Assembly: GCA_000149265.1 (NCBI GenBank)
Contig: CH002050.1
Coordinates: 522,583-586,582, forward strand
From: Ciona savignyi
Lineage: Eukaryota > Chordata > Ascidiacea > Phlebobranchia > Cionidae
Direction: 5' to 3'
Length of the DNA: 64,000 nt
Positions within the stretch are counted from its first letter, which is position 1, and every line of letters starts with the position of its first letter. Positions 12,181-24,000 of the stretch are shown here, in pieces. Under the pieces are notes generated by a model. That model searched no databases, was not told the origin of the DNA, and saw nothing but the letters and a program-made list of their open reading frames with translations. The translations under genes and the position numbers were made by a program.

Positions 12181-13319
12181 GTAAGTTTTTTTACGTGTAA
12201 ACGTCTGCAATCTGTTTTCTTAATTTGCAAAATAAAATATTTCGAAAAAAAACTCACATGAAACAACCTTTTGTAGTTCGTATTTATGTGCGAAATAAAC
12301 GTTTAATAATTACGATTAGTTCGTTTAGAATTACAATATTTATACAATTCATGGCTTTTGGTATTTATCACGATACTGTGTAAATTTATAGAATTATTTT
12401 TTTTGTAGCACATTTACTGAGGACAATATATAATAGACACAAACTTACGTTTTTAAATTTGGTTTCATTTTGTGTTATTAAAAAAACATACCTTACGACC
12501 AAGTCCACAATAAGGCAAAAGGGATTTATGGCAATTAAAATGGTGGATAGAGATTAAAAAAATATCGAGAATAGCGAGTCAAATATCGCGATAATCGCGA
12601 TTATCGGCAGTAAACGTGGGGAATTCCCAAGATCTCAACTAAAAGTTTTAAACAGATTACATTGCGTTTCTTGTAGATAATAGAACTATGCATTTGTTTT
12701 TGAACAATGTTCACTGACTTTAAAATATACTGTTAATGCCAATCAGCGTCGTCTTATAAATATTGAGTTCGTATTTTCTCCTAATTCAGTTTCCCGATAA
12801 AGCAATACGTGGATGGTACGATAAGTACTAATTTATTAGTATCGTAGCTGTGTGGTATCGCGAATAGTGATATATCGTTGGAGCCCTATTTATAGTTTTA
12901 ACTCATTTCAACTTTTAAATTAACACACAGCAGGCAACAATCAACTTTAAACTTGTTTCAAAACAACAAACTCTGTGATAACTATATGTTATGGGGTTAA
13001 GTGTTAGCTATGACAAGCAACGAGAGGTTTTAGGAAATACCCAGCGGCACGGCTTACGTGTACGTTTATACTTTAATTAGATGGCTATTATGGCTGCGAT
13101 CTTATCCTGAATTTAATATTCGCCTCTGGCAACACATAGGTCAACGTCAAATCAGTCGTATTTCTAAAGCAAATTTATTTGTTATAATGTAATGTTTCTG
13201 GAGCAGCGACAAACTGATTCCACAACTTTATTATATGCTGTCTTCCTCATATTATTTACAGACCATTTATTCACGTAGTTAAGTTTTATTCCTATGTAAA
13301 CGTAGTTAACTTAAACATT

Positions 13320-13496
13320 ATGGCGTACGCTATATTTTTCTCTTATTTAAAAGTGCCAGATTATGATTTGTATGCAGAGGCGTCTCCGGCATTCTTACTA
13401 AGTTATACTAGTACATATCCTAGCTGGGATCTACTAAACGGAACCGGCTTACAGGACCGACTCTTACTGATATATTTGTCAATGAACATATTTTAG
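13320..13496 (+). CDS. Small unassigned ORF, 58 codons
   Basis: ATG 13320 to TAG 13494-13496 encodes a 58-aa frame starting MAYAIFFSYLK. No known motif, no splice context. Low support; listed only because it is long for this AT content. Confidence 0.15.
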   Translation: MAYAIFFSYLKVPDYDLYAEASPAFLLSYTSTYPSWDLLNGTGLQDRLLLIYLSMNIF

Positions 13497-14502
13497 GACA
13501 TGCTCGTGGACAAACCTGCATTATTTGGCCATCATAATGTTAACAAAGATTTGCTTGGGGGATATTAGATTTTAATTAGAATTGTTTTAAACTCATCAAA
13601 ATCACTTCCTACATTCAGTATGGCGGCAAACATGAGCACCAGTTTTTTAAGCAACCGACTAAGACTTTAACTGATTAATGTAATAGTGAACTATTATTGA
13701 AAATTTATTGGACAAAATTAAAACAGCAAAGGATTTATCGCCGTGGATGGAAATTGATACATCTAAAATTATCTCGTAAATTGTTTTGAAAATTATTCCG
13801 AAAAGTATTTTAGAATCGTTTCTTAGTAAAGTCAAAAAACTGTTATAAACGTTTTCATAAGAATAAAACTTAAAATAATACTTATACTTATATACCCATG
13901 TTCTCATTTTACCTTTGTAAATGTGACATAGCAATTGGGATTAACCTTTATCTTTTTCGAAAAAACACATGGACTTAAACATTCAAAAAAATTAAGTGTC
14001 GTTTTTATTCTTATTGTGGACAATATTTTATTACTGTGCTAATTTTTAAAACGTTGTGGGTTCAAATTGTTTTTATATTAAATTGCCATATTTATCGGTC
14101 GCGTTATCTATTCGATTACTTGACCGTACCTGTACTGTAGTATTGATTCACTATATTAATGGTAGCATCATCCGCCGCCCGTGCTTATGTTACGGGCTAG
14201 GTGGATCTAATAACAAACATAGTTCATAAACGAAACTTTCTGCTGCATACTGTTGATGTTGAAAACAATTCTACTGAGCAAAAACGGTAATAATTTTTAT
14301 TTTTTTACTGTTATTTTGCATGTGTTTAAATGCCTATTTTTTGCCAAATGTAAAACTTATCTGAACGAATATCCCGTGTGATTTATTTAAAACATACCAA
14401 TGTTTGTGTGTATTTACGCAAACCTCAATTTTGTAATTAACACTAATCGTTAGGTCAAGTATTGTCACTTGTATTCCACACAACAGTGGATAAATACTCT
14501 TA

Positions 14503-14620
14503 CAACGAACGGTTGTGTGGTAGCATGGTTAACGCGAGCCATTCATATACCACGCCATATATAAAAAAAACGGTTTTCGTGACAAGCCCATCATGGACTC
14601 GAAACTAAGCCCAGTGAAAA
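14503..14620 (+). repeat. Degenerate SINE-like repeat Y, copy 2
   Basis: Partner of 8575-8695. Contains ggttgtgtggtagcatgg (box-A-like) and atggactcgaaactaag (box-B-like). Confidence 0.45.
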
Positions 14621-15196
14621 AGAATACATTTAACAGGATAATGCAAATCAAACACGTTGACGCGCCAACATAATTTATAGCGAAAATTTTGTACCCCGGG
14701 GCCACATACAGTTTACAAAAACATATCGCTAGAGGTCTACTTCACGGTAATACACAAAATATTACTTGATCGTTATCCCCTTCACCTTATCGTGATATTG
14801 CACAGGAGAGTAGTTTTTCGGAAATTTTACAAATGTTGTGCCATGCTGTGCTATGATGTCGATTACAATGTTTATTGATAGGCGAACCTAATTAAAGCTG
14901 ATTTGTGCGGAATGTGAAAACAAGGCGATTATCAACCGGTTTGGTTACCATGATTTTAGTGCACTGAATGGACCAGGGTCAGAATCAATTTCTTTTGGGT
15001 TTCTCTATATAACAACAACTCAAAATATCTTTTTATGGAAGATATTAATAAAAATTACATGCGAAATTAAACTTTAAAAAAATCATCATTTACTTTTTTG
15101 CAGAAGATATAAAACGTTTAAGAGATATGGAACACGTACAATCTCGGATATGATTTTTTTTTTTTATAAAATTACAGATATCTTCAAGGCTTAAGC

Positions 15197-15680
15197 CAGT
15201 GGTTCCCAAACTTGTTTGGTTGGCGGCGCCCTTTGAAAACTTTTTAAACCGTGCGGCTCCCTCATAAACCCAAAATTTTTAAACTGCAAGTATTGTATAT
15301 TGTAGATCCAGACTAGCACGCATTTGGATAACCATTCAAACTATTCAAAACTATTCACCAAAGTGACGAACAGTCAATTAATGCAAAGCAGTTATTTGAC
15401 AAACCATTATTCGAAAATCAATGCCACGTTTGTCAGCAAATAGTGGGAGATAACACCGAACAATGGATTTTACAAGTAAAACGAATGCTGTATGCCAGTG
15501 TATGGGGTTGTACACCAGGCTTAAACATCTCCAATTAACGTTTTACTGGTGTAACGAACATGTACTGTAATTTTTGTGAGAAAAACAATAAATGCAGCAA
15601 CTTCCGCATGCTTTCGTGGCGCCCCTGGCAAAGTCTCGCGGCTCCCCAGGGCGCCGCGGCGCCCGGTTTGGGAACCACTG
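15197..15680. mobile_element. hAT-like MITE, 484 bp
   Basis: Terminal inverted repeats cagtggttcccaaac / gtttgggaaccactg are perfect over 15 bp. An exact 8-bp target duplication gcttaagc flanks it at 15189-15196 and 15681-15688. The interior near the right end is unusually GC-rich (gcgccgcggcgcc). No transposase frame. Confidence 0.92.
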
Positions 15681-16583
15681 GCTTAAGCAATAAAGATTCA
15701 TCAATACGAGAGGCAAGGTCGATCAGATTAAGCCCGACACGAATCATAACAGGATCACATGATGTACGATCTGTGGCCGACTGGTTAACGAGACCAATAT
15801 ATATATACACGGAATTCTATACAATAACGGTCATCATGATGTTTTCTAAACTTCCCACGGTTAAAAAATAAACCACCGATCTTCTGCATTCTTTCAATAT
15901 ACCTAGAATTATTCAACTAATGAAGGATCACTTATATTTGGAATCCGGGGACACTTTTTGACTAGTTGGTCAGAATTTTTGGTAGATGAATATAATAAAT
16001 AAAGAAAACAACATTTGACACGGTTACCATCTAAAAAAACAAAAAAAAATTGAATTCAACACAATAACTAAGTTATAAAAATCAAAATAAATTTGATTAG
16101 TAATTAGCATAATAAATGTCAAAGTGGCGTTCAATTAGAGGATTACGCTGTATTTTTTAACCATTTTTTATAGTGGTGTTTAAATATAGGTTTTACGGCA
16201 TATCAACAAAATCTACAAAAACTATTATCGCAATAAATTGTAAAGAAAACGGCGTCTTTTCTTAAATTATGTGTGAAAACACATTCGATGATGAATGGAA
16301 CTAAAATAAAAAAAAATGTTGTCTTGTTGAACAGTGGGCCGCCATGCTTTATTCTACTATCACGACAAAAGTGTCATATTGCCGTTTAAAGCTAGCAGAT
16401 TTTTTACTGCCGTTTACGGCGGCTGGAGATTACACAAAATGATACGAATTACGTGATCGCTACGCTAAAAGGTACTCGCAGGGCTTCATGTTATATCTAG
16501 TTTAATAAAAGCTGATCTCGAGTCCCTTGTGGTTTGTGCCCGAACTTGAGTATACACGACATTTAGATAACTATCCACTAGTT

Positions 16584-16943
16584 CAGGGGTTCTTAAACTG
16601 GGGGGCGCGCCCCCCTTGGGGGGCGTGAAAGCTTCGCAAGGGGGGCGCGAGCATGACAGTGACATATTTATGTGAAAGTGAATTTTCGGCACTTGTGAGT
16701 ATAAAGACAAAATGTCGTAACAAACTAAAATGCGAAGCAGATCTTCGATGTTCGTTGTCTTCAACAAAGCCTCGAATTAAACGACTAGTTTCCCAAAAAC
16801 AGTTGCACCCTTCACACTAAGCAGGGTAATGGCAAATAAATTATTGTTCTATTTTTCGTAAATTTGATTTTTGAGTAGGTGAGGCGTGAGCATGAATCAC
16901 AAATCTCAAGGGGGGCGCGACTGAAAAAGTTTAAGAACCACTG
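16584..16943. mobile_element. hAT-like MITE, 360 bp
   Basis: Ends caggggttcttaaac / gtttaagaaccactg, with subterminal gggggcgcg runs in both halves. Target duplication cactagtt (16576-16583) / cactagtc (16944-16951), 7 of 8 matching. Non-autonomous. Confidence 0.88.
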
Positions 16944-17431
16944 CACTAGTCTAATCCCATACATAAGTGAAACAAACATAAGAACACTTTCTTCTTTATC
17001 CCACGAAGTATTGTTTTCCTTTTATTGTGAAAATATTAGTTTTGCGGCTACCAGTGATTTTTATTTTGTGAAATATCGCTATAAATATATCTTTACGTGC
17101 AAAAACTTGACGATCCTGCTTTAGTCCAATCAGCAAGCTTTATAGAATTCCGATGGCAATGTGAGATAACCAAGACATGTAGATTTATGCTCACGCGATC
17201 ACCGTAATAGAGCTCGGGCCATGACTAAGAGAGGGCCACATGTCATTTCAGCCACGCATAGAGGTCTATTAATTGGTTATAGGCCACTTCTACGGTTACC
17301 AAATTCAAATAAACGAGAAAAGGATTATAATGCTGCAGAGCGGTCTTCGCCGAATTTTGGGTTCTGTTATCAAAAGAAAATTACCGGATTATTACCCACA
17401 CAATCCCTGCATTATATTCAATACAAAATTT

Positions 17432-17513
17432 AGGACAGGATATTCAAGTTTATCCCCGTAAATGGGAAAACCAAGGGGGTTAACACACGGGCAATCATCA
17501 CATGTCGGGTTAC
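17432..17513 (-). repeat. SINE fragment (3' part)
   Basis: Tail and tttacggggataaac body piece of the common SINE, ending at the cggtaaccc-equivalent. Confidence 0.65.
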
Positions 17514-17762
17514 TATATCTGGGTAACGCAAAGTGTAGTCGAATAATTTGACTTCTGCGGCTGTCTCTGTTGCAGTTATGGTTACAATTGTCTGTATTTG
17601 TACGAACAATATTTTGTAATTGATCCACATTTGGTGATAGTTTTTCGCAATTACATTGTGCGTTTCAATTTTCGGAGAAAAAATTGGAAGGGAAGTCAAT
17701 TCGTATGTCAACGTAAATCGTGTCACGTTTTCGTTAATGACAAACGGACGTCGGCGAAACAA

Positions 17763-18085
17763 TTATCGCGACAAATGTGAATCCCGAAAGCCTCGATCAC
17801 GAGCTTCGCGTTTCCTTCTGTGCTGTGGCTTTACACCGGAGCGATAATGGTCATCTCTATTGTCCGCATACACCGGTCTCGAATCCATCAACGACATATC
17901 TCTGCTATTGGACCTGTCTAAATCCGGTTGCAATCCGCCCGGAGTGAAATCTTTTCTCGTTCCAGGAATGTCCTTACGCATACCACGTCCTCTACCGCCC
18001 CTAGAGGCCGGTGTTCCACGCTCTACCTTTTTGTCCCTAGGTGGCGGTGTTTTAGGTCGTAGTCGCTCAATCTCTTCAGAACAAG
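17763..18085 (-). CDS. METTL14: METTL14 exon 10, C-terminal tail
   Basis: Starts [19 protein letters not shown], then RGGRGRG, then an Arg/Asp-rich end finishing SHLSR-stop. The acceptor tatattttcgcag gives phase 2, matching exon 9. Conserved only in its first 20 residues. Confidence 0.93.
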
Positions 18086-21000
18086 CTGCGAAAATATAAC
18101 TGAAGTTTGTTGTGCTTGAAAAGAATTGACGGATTTGTGTTAAACGAAGGATGGACAACAGAAGGTTTTAGGTGTAACTGGTTGGATATTCATGTTTATC
18201 CCATGGATGGTAAAACCAAGGGGGTTAACACACGGGCAATCGTCAGATCACCTCACGCCCACCGTCAGGTTACCAGAGGTATATCAGTGTGTTGTGTGTA
18301 ATTAAGACATTCTTTAAATTTAATAGAACCTGTATATTCTACTTGCTTAAGGCTATGCCTAGCCCAAGGACACAATCGATTAGCTAGCGACCAGTTTTTA
18401 ATCTGCAACCCTTCGACTGAAAGGCAACGCACTAACCCACCAAGCTATTTCCTCAACTGACTTACACCACATACACCATACCAGTATATCGTAAATATTT
18501 ATTAAAAAAAATGCGGAGGGAAAATTTAACACTGGAAAATGTCAGACTACCCTGTGTCCACAGGCGGATTACCAGAGTTATTTTAGTGTGTGGAATATAA
18601 AGGAAATATTGGTAGTTTTCTTAAACTAAGTATTTGGCCAAAGCAATGTTTACTATTTCCCTGCCCAATGCCACTGCCAAAATGCTAGAAGTCGAAGTCG
18701 CCTTTTAATCGAAATGTTGCAGGTGCGAAACTGGTCACTAGCTAGTCGGTTGTGTTCTTGGGCAAGGCACTACTAAATCGAAGAAACATGTCTATCATAT
18801 ACAACACACTGCAATAGCTCTGGTAACCCAACGGTGGGCGCGAGGTGATCTGTATCCCCCTTGGTTTTCCCATTCACAGGGATAAACATGAATATCCTAT
18901 TCTATACCAATCTTTCGCCATACAGAAAAAGCTTTTGGATATGAATAAACTTAATGCCACAACAGCAAATTTTCACCAGAAAGGTATCCAGTCTTGTTCT
19001 CCTCTGTCACACGGAAATAAGCGCTGTAAGTTTCTTTGTCAAAATTGTTCTTGGTCAGTTGTGGTCCAATTGTTAGCCATCCTGGTCTTATTGAGGTGTC
19101 CCTGTCAGGAAAAGATTTACTTGGTTATTACTGCAAGTACAATTTTGTTAAGGATTGTGTTAACAGGAGAGAGCAATTGGAAAATGAGAATGGAAGGATA
19201 AATGGCTGTTTCATTCTTTATCTTGATGGATGGGGAAACCAAGTTGAATTTACAATTCACAAAACTTGCATCAGTTTTCGAGTTTCCTAATATTATTAAA
19301 ACTTTATGGTTTATTCTTTTCTAACCCATTAATACATGGGATTAATATAATGTCCGCTATGTGCCTTGCCCAAGGACTCAACAAACTAGTTAGCGAACAA
19401 TTTAGATTCATCATTTGGAAAAGGTTAAAAACAACTAAATACAAATCAAAACACATGTAGACTAAAAAAATGGAATGATAATGAGGGATGATGTCAAAAA
19501 CAAGATAGGTAAAACAGTGATATAGCTCATGGGGCAATATGTGTACAGTCGTATAGAGGGGAAAAGTTGTATTAAACTATTAATAATTAATGCCAAAACA
19601 GATCATAATAATACCATACATTTACCAGCCCAATAAAAACATGCAACTTATATTTCTAGATCCTAAATCCAATAGTGACAGATTAAGTTATTGACTGGAA
19701 ACCAAAACAATTTGACCCTAGCTCGAATACTACTGAAGCAGATATGTACACGCCCGCAACAGTGTAAGCTTCCAGTTTTCCACAATGAAAACACGAAGCA
19801 GGACCTTTAATAAAAATTTGAAAAACGGGAAAAAACGGCAAAACGACAGTTGTTAGAACACGTCTAAAAAGGCAATAAAAGGTATAGTTAGACGTGGCCG
19901 TTAAACCCAAATTTTAACTGTTATCCCACAAAATAAAAGTAGGTTGCTGAATGCTGATACCTGGCCTAGGTGAAAAGTGTCCAAGAGTATATTAGGGCTA
20001 TTGGTGTGGTTAGTGTATGACATACATAATAAAGACCACACCTCCCAAATAAATGCAATCTACGACGACCAAGACAAAAATGCTCGATGATGTGAAACAT
20101 TTCTTCAGGTTTTTCATTGCTTCCTGGTTCCCCTTCCTCTTCTATAATTAAATCTATGAAGAATAATTTGTTAGCTCATCAGCTAAAAGTTAGGCCGAAA
20201 CTGGCACTTAGAAGTTGTTTTCTGAACCTTCGTTTAAACCAAGGTGGGCAACATTTTATTCTTCTGATACGGCTCTTATTCCCTTTATTGCTACTGTAGT
20301 GAGTGCTTAATAGTTTAATACCCATTCATAGTAAAACAAATACAATATCACTTACCCCTTTATTTTACACAGTGTTGTTTATTATCTGTTAAAATCGGAC
20401 TTTAGTTGAAAATGGTTGCCAACCATTGGTTTAAACCAATGCTTTTCAAATGGTGCGCAATAGGGTTTAGCTAGATGCACCTTGCATTTCGTAAATTTAC
20501 GACAGAGTTTAGTTTAGTTATTTATTTTTTGCCCCAGTTTTTAAAAATGGCAAACGAATATAATCTTGATACAGGAACGGGAAAAGACGGCAAAACGAAC
20601 AGTCGTTAAAACACGTCATTAAAAATATATATAAAAAAGAACAAAAAGTGTGCATAGATCATAAATTACTATTCTTTTCCATTGTAACGTTAGTTCTACA
20701 TTAACTTTTAAAAAGCAATAGCGCTTAAGAAACAGTAATTTCGTTATGTGGAAAATTCAGTGAGGAAATTATTTAAATTAAACTTTTAAATTCCATATTT
20801 TTCCTAAATTGTTTGAGTATTTAGCATATTGTTTTGACTCCCGTGCAAAGTGCGGCCGTTTTATCTTAAATGGTCTCAAGTGCACCGGAGGTTAAAAAGA
20901 TCGAGAACCACTGGTTTAAACAGTTGAATAATATTGTAGGAATGTCTGAATTGTATTTACCACACGGCATTTGTTCTAAAATAGTATGTTGTAACCTAGT

Positions 21001-24000
21001 CGTACCAATATCCACATTAGCGTGTATGAAGTCTCCATCAGTACTTCTTCGTACCGTTCCTTTGATGCCCATTAAGCAATGTTCCTACAATACAAGCATT
21101 AGGTTGTAAAATAAAATAATTGCAGTAATAAAACATATTACAATATTCGTTGTTCCAATATAACTTGAAAAATATGGTAAATATCAATTAAGTTTGTATT
21201 TAGCAGTAAGCAGAAAAGAATGACAAGTCGAGTGTCAGCAGTTCTTAAAATACGTTATGACTTATAAATCAATGAAATCCTAATAAATATGGATATTTCA
21301 AAATAGTCCTGCAGACCTTGGTTCTGACGAAAAGCGAATCATCCAATAGTTTGTTGGTCTTTTTAAAATTCGTTTTAATCCAACAAACATCTTCACATCT
21401 TCGGAAGCCCCACTTTTTCAAGCACTGGCGACCAAAGTCCAACCCGTCTGAAGAGCCACACCATAGGAAGACAAACGATCGCTGGGCCGCAACTTCTTCC
21501 ACTTCCAGTGACATAATCTTGAGGTTAAAATGACGACTCAATATTCATGTTAAGTCCGATCGGTTAGTCTGGTGGTTTAGTGTGACACCTTTCAACCGAA
21601 AGTTTGCAGGTTTAAAACTGGTCGCTAGCTAGTCGGTTGTGTCCTTGGGTAAGTCACTTTATGGACATTCCCTGAACCCAGCGGATTAGATTAATGGGTA
21701 TTACCAAATTGAAGGAACGTGTCTATTATATACAATACACTGCAATAGCTCCGGTAACCCGACGATGGGTGCGAGGTGATCTGAAGATTGCCGTGTGTTA
21801 ACCCCCTTGGATTTATCATTCACAGGGATAAACATGAATATCCTATCCTATGTTACAAACACAAGCACATTTTTACTTAAGGTCTAATGTTTAGATTCAA
21901 AGAACACACTTTCCATTGGATACGTCCCTGAGTGTATAAGGTTAATTGTTTCAAGTAAATGATCTTCAAAGTACTGCTCATAAGTTGATATACACAACAA
22001 ACAAAAATAAGTTCTAAAGTTTGTTTTTAACACAAGTCATAAAAATGGTAACAACTTTGTAAAGACATCAAATACAATAAAAAATATCAAGTATAGATAA
22101 AAAATCAACTAACCAGCATACTACTCTTCAATAGTTTTGGCAACTAGTATACAAATTTATAAAAATAATGGTATAAATTACAAGATCAAATAAAAATTCC
22201 CTTTTCAAGTCATCAAAAAATTTCAAGCACAATAATTACTAAATTTTAACAAAAAATATAGAATGAATCAGAAATGCAATCTGCAATAGCTTTGGCAACT
22301 GGTATACAAATTTATAAAAATAATGGTATAAATTATATAAATCCAATTCATTAAATCTCAATCAAGAATCTAGTAAATCAAAAATGAAATCTTACATCGT
22401 CCCAAGTTGCTTCTTGCCCAGTAAGAGGAAGTCCAGCCTGCCTCTTGTACTCCTCCAGTGGTGGTTCAATCAGTATAACATCAAATTTTGACCTACTCCC
22501 AAAATAGTTAACTTGACTGTTTGCTCGAACACCAATACAATTGTATTGAACCAATAGCTGCATAGGACATGGGCCAGTGAAAAACATTATATTATATAAG
22601 TGGTGTAACTGTTTAGTTGTCCACCTTTAAAATAATGATATTTGAGTAACACCTTTAGGATAAGGATAAGATATTCATGTTTATCCTCATGGATGGGAAA
22701 ACTAAGTTGGTTAAAACACAGGCAATTGTCAGATTACCTCGCGCCCACAGTCGGGTCATCGGAACTATTGCAGTGTGATATGTATGGTTCACATAGTTCC
22801 TTCAATTTAGTAGAACTCATTAATCCGCTTGGTTTTCTCATAGTAGTCAGCGGAGCTATTGGTTCAGGCAATGTCCGTTAAGTGCCTTGCCCAAAGACAC
22901 AACCAGCTAGCTAGCGACCACTTTCGCACATGCAACCATTCGGTTGAAAGGCGATGCACTAAACCACCACACTAACCGGTCGGACCTTAAAGAAGTAAAA
23001 CCCACTAAACTAAGCAGGATAAATTTGGATAGTATATTTATTACCCCCTGTGCGTGGTATACCAAAAGTCCTAATGACAAGGTCAATCGTCAGGATCAGG
23101 ACTTGATATTAATAACATTACACTAGTGTGAATAATACTTCATTTTCATACTACATCGGTTGGTCAGTTATTCATTGTTTAGGACTAAAACTGTATATTT
23201 CTTAAAATAACATTTAAAATTGAATGAGGAGACTAGGGATGCACAATATAGAATTTCAAATCTTTAAGATTCGAATCTCTAGGGATTCGAATCTTTACAG
23301 GCAATTTAATAAGAATAGTTAGGATTCGTAATTAAAAACGTAAAATAGCGGTTGTGTTCCATCGCGCAACAAAACTCATTCAGCCAATTATTCAATCGTC
23401 AGTGTATAGTCTCAGCATGTGTGCGACAATTGATAAGCATGATTAGTTATCTTTTGCGACCGATACTACGCACTTAAAGCGTGCTAATACACAAGGAAAG
23501 TAGGTCACTTTCCCCGCGTTAATCACATGGTTTTTTGCACCTGTAAATATGACGCAATTATTAGAAAGTTATTTAAGGACTAGACAGGCTTATTTTTGAA
23601 AATATTTATTCCACTTTAACAACTACCTTTTTTAATAAGCACAAAAAATAAAATCTAAAATATTTAGTTATTAATTTTGTTGAATTTATGGTAATTAATT
23701 TAATTTACTTTTTAATGAAAACATAAATTATGGGAGAATGTTGATTAAGTTAGTCCTAAATTTCTCTCAACACTGTATAAAGGCATATTGCTAGTTCTCT
23801 CCATTTAGTTAATATTCATATACAGCACAGTATCTATTTTTAAAATGGGAAAATATTTGCACATCACAGCAAATTTAAATAAACACTAAAACGTTCTAGA
23901 ATAGGATTCAGAATTCTAGATTCGAAATATATTATTCTAGAATATTCTAGAATACCCAAGTATTCTATATTGTGCATCCCTAGAGGAGACCAAATGTGCT

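Larger units (their letters stand above)
11164..17762. other. Intergenic region upstream of AMT and downstream of METTL14
   Basis: AT-rich DNA. It holds repeat X (11452-11542), repeat Y (14503-14620), two hAT-like MITEs and a SINE fragment. Two weak coding hints were seen on the plus strand: ATG at 12119 opening a hydrophobic 21-codon stretch up to a GTAAGT donor at 12181, and a 58-codon frame at 13320-13496. Neither can be tied to a gene. Confidence 0.5.

Noticed and set aside
15535-15871. Opposed open frames of about 90-100 codons
   Set aside because: They cross the GC-rich right end of the hAT-like MITE 15197-15680 and its target duplication; no transposase motif.
18845-19290. Two plus-strand frames of 84-118 codons
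   Set aside because: They run from a SINE tail across METTL14 exon 9 in antisense; exon 9 on the minus strand explains the open frame.
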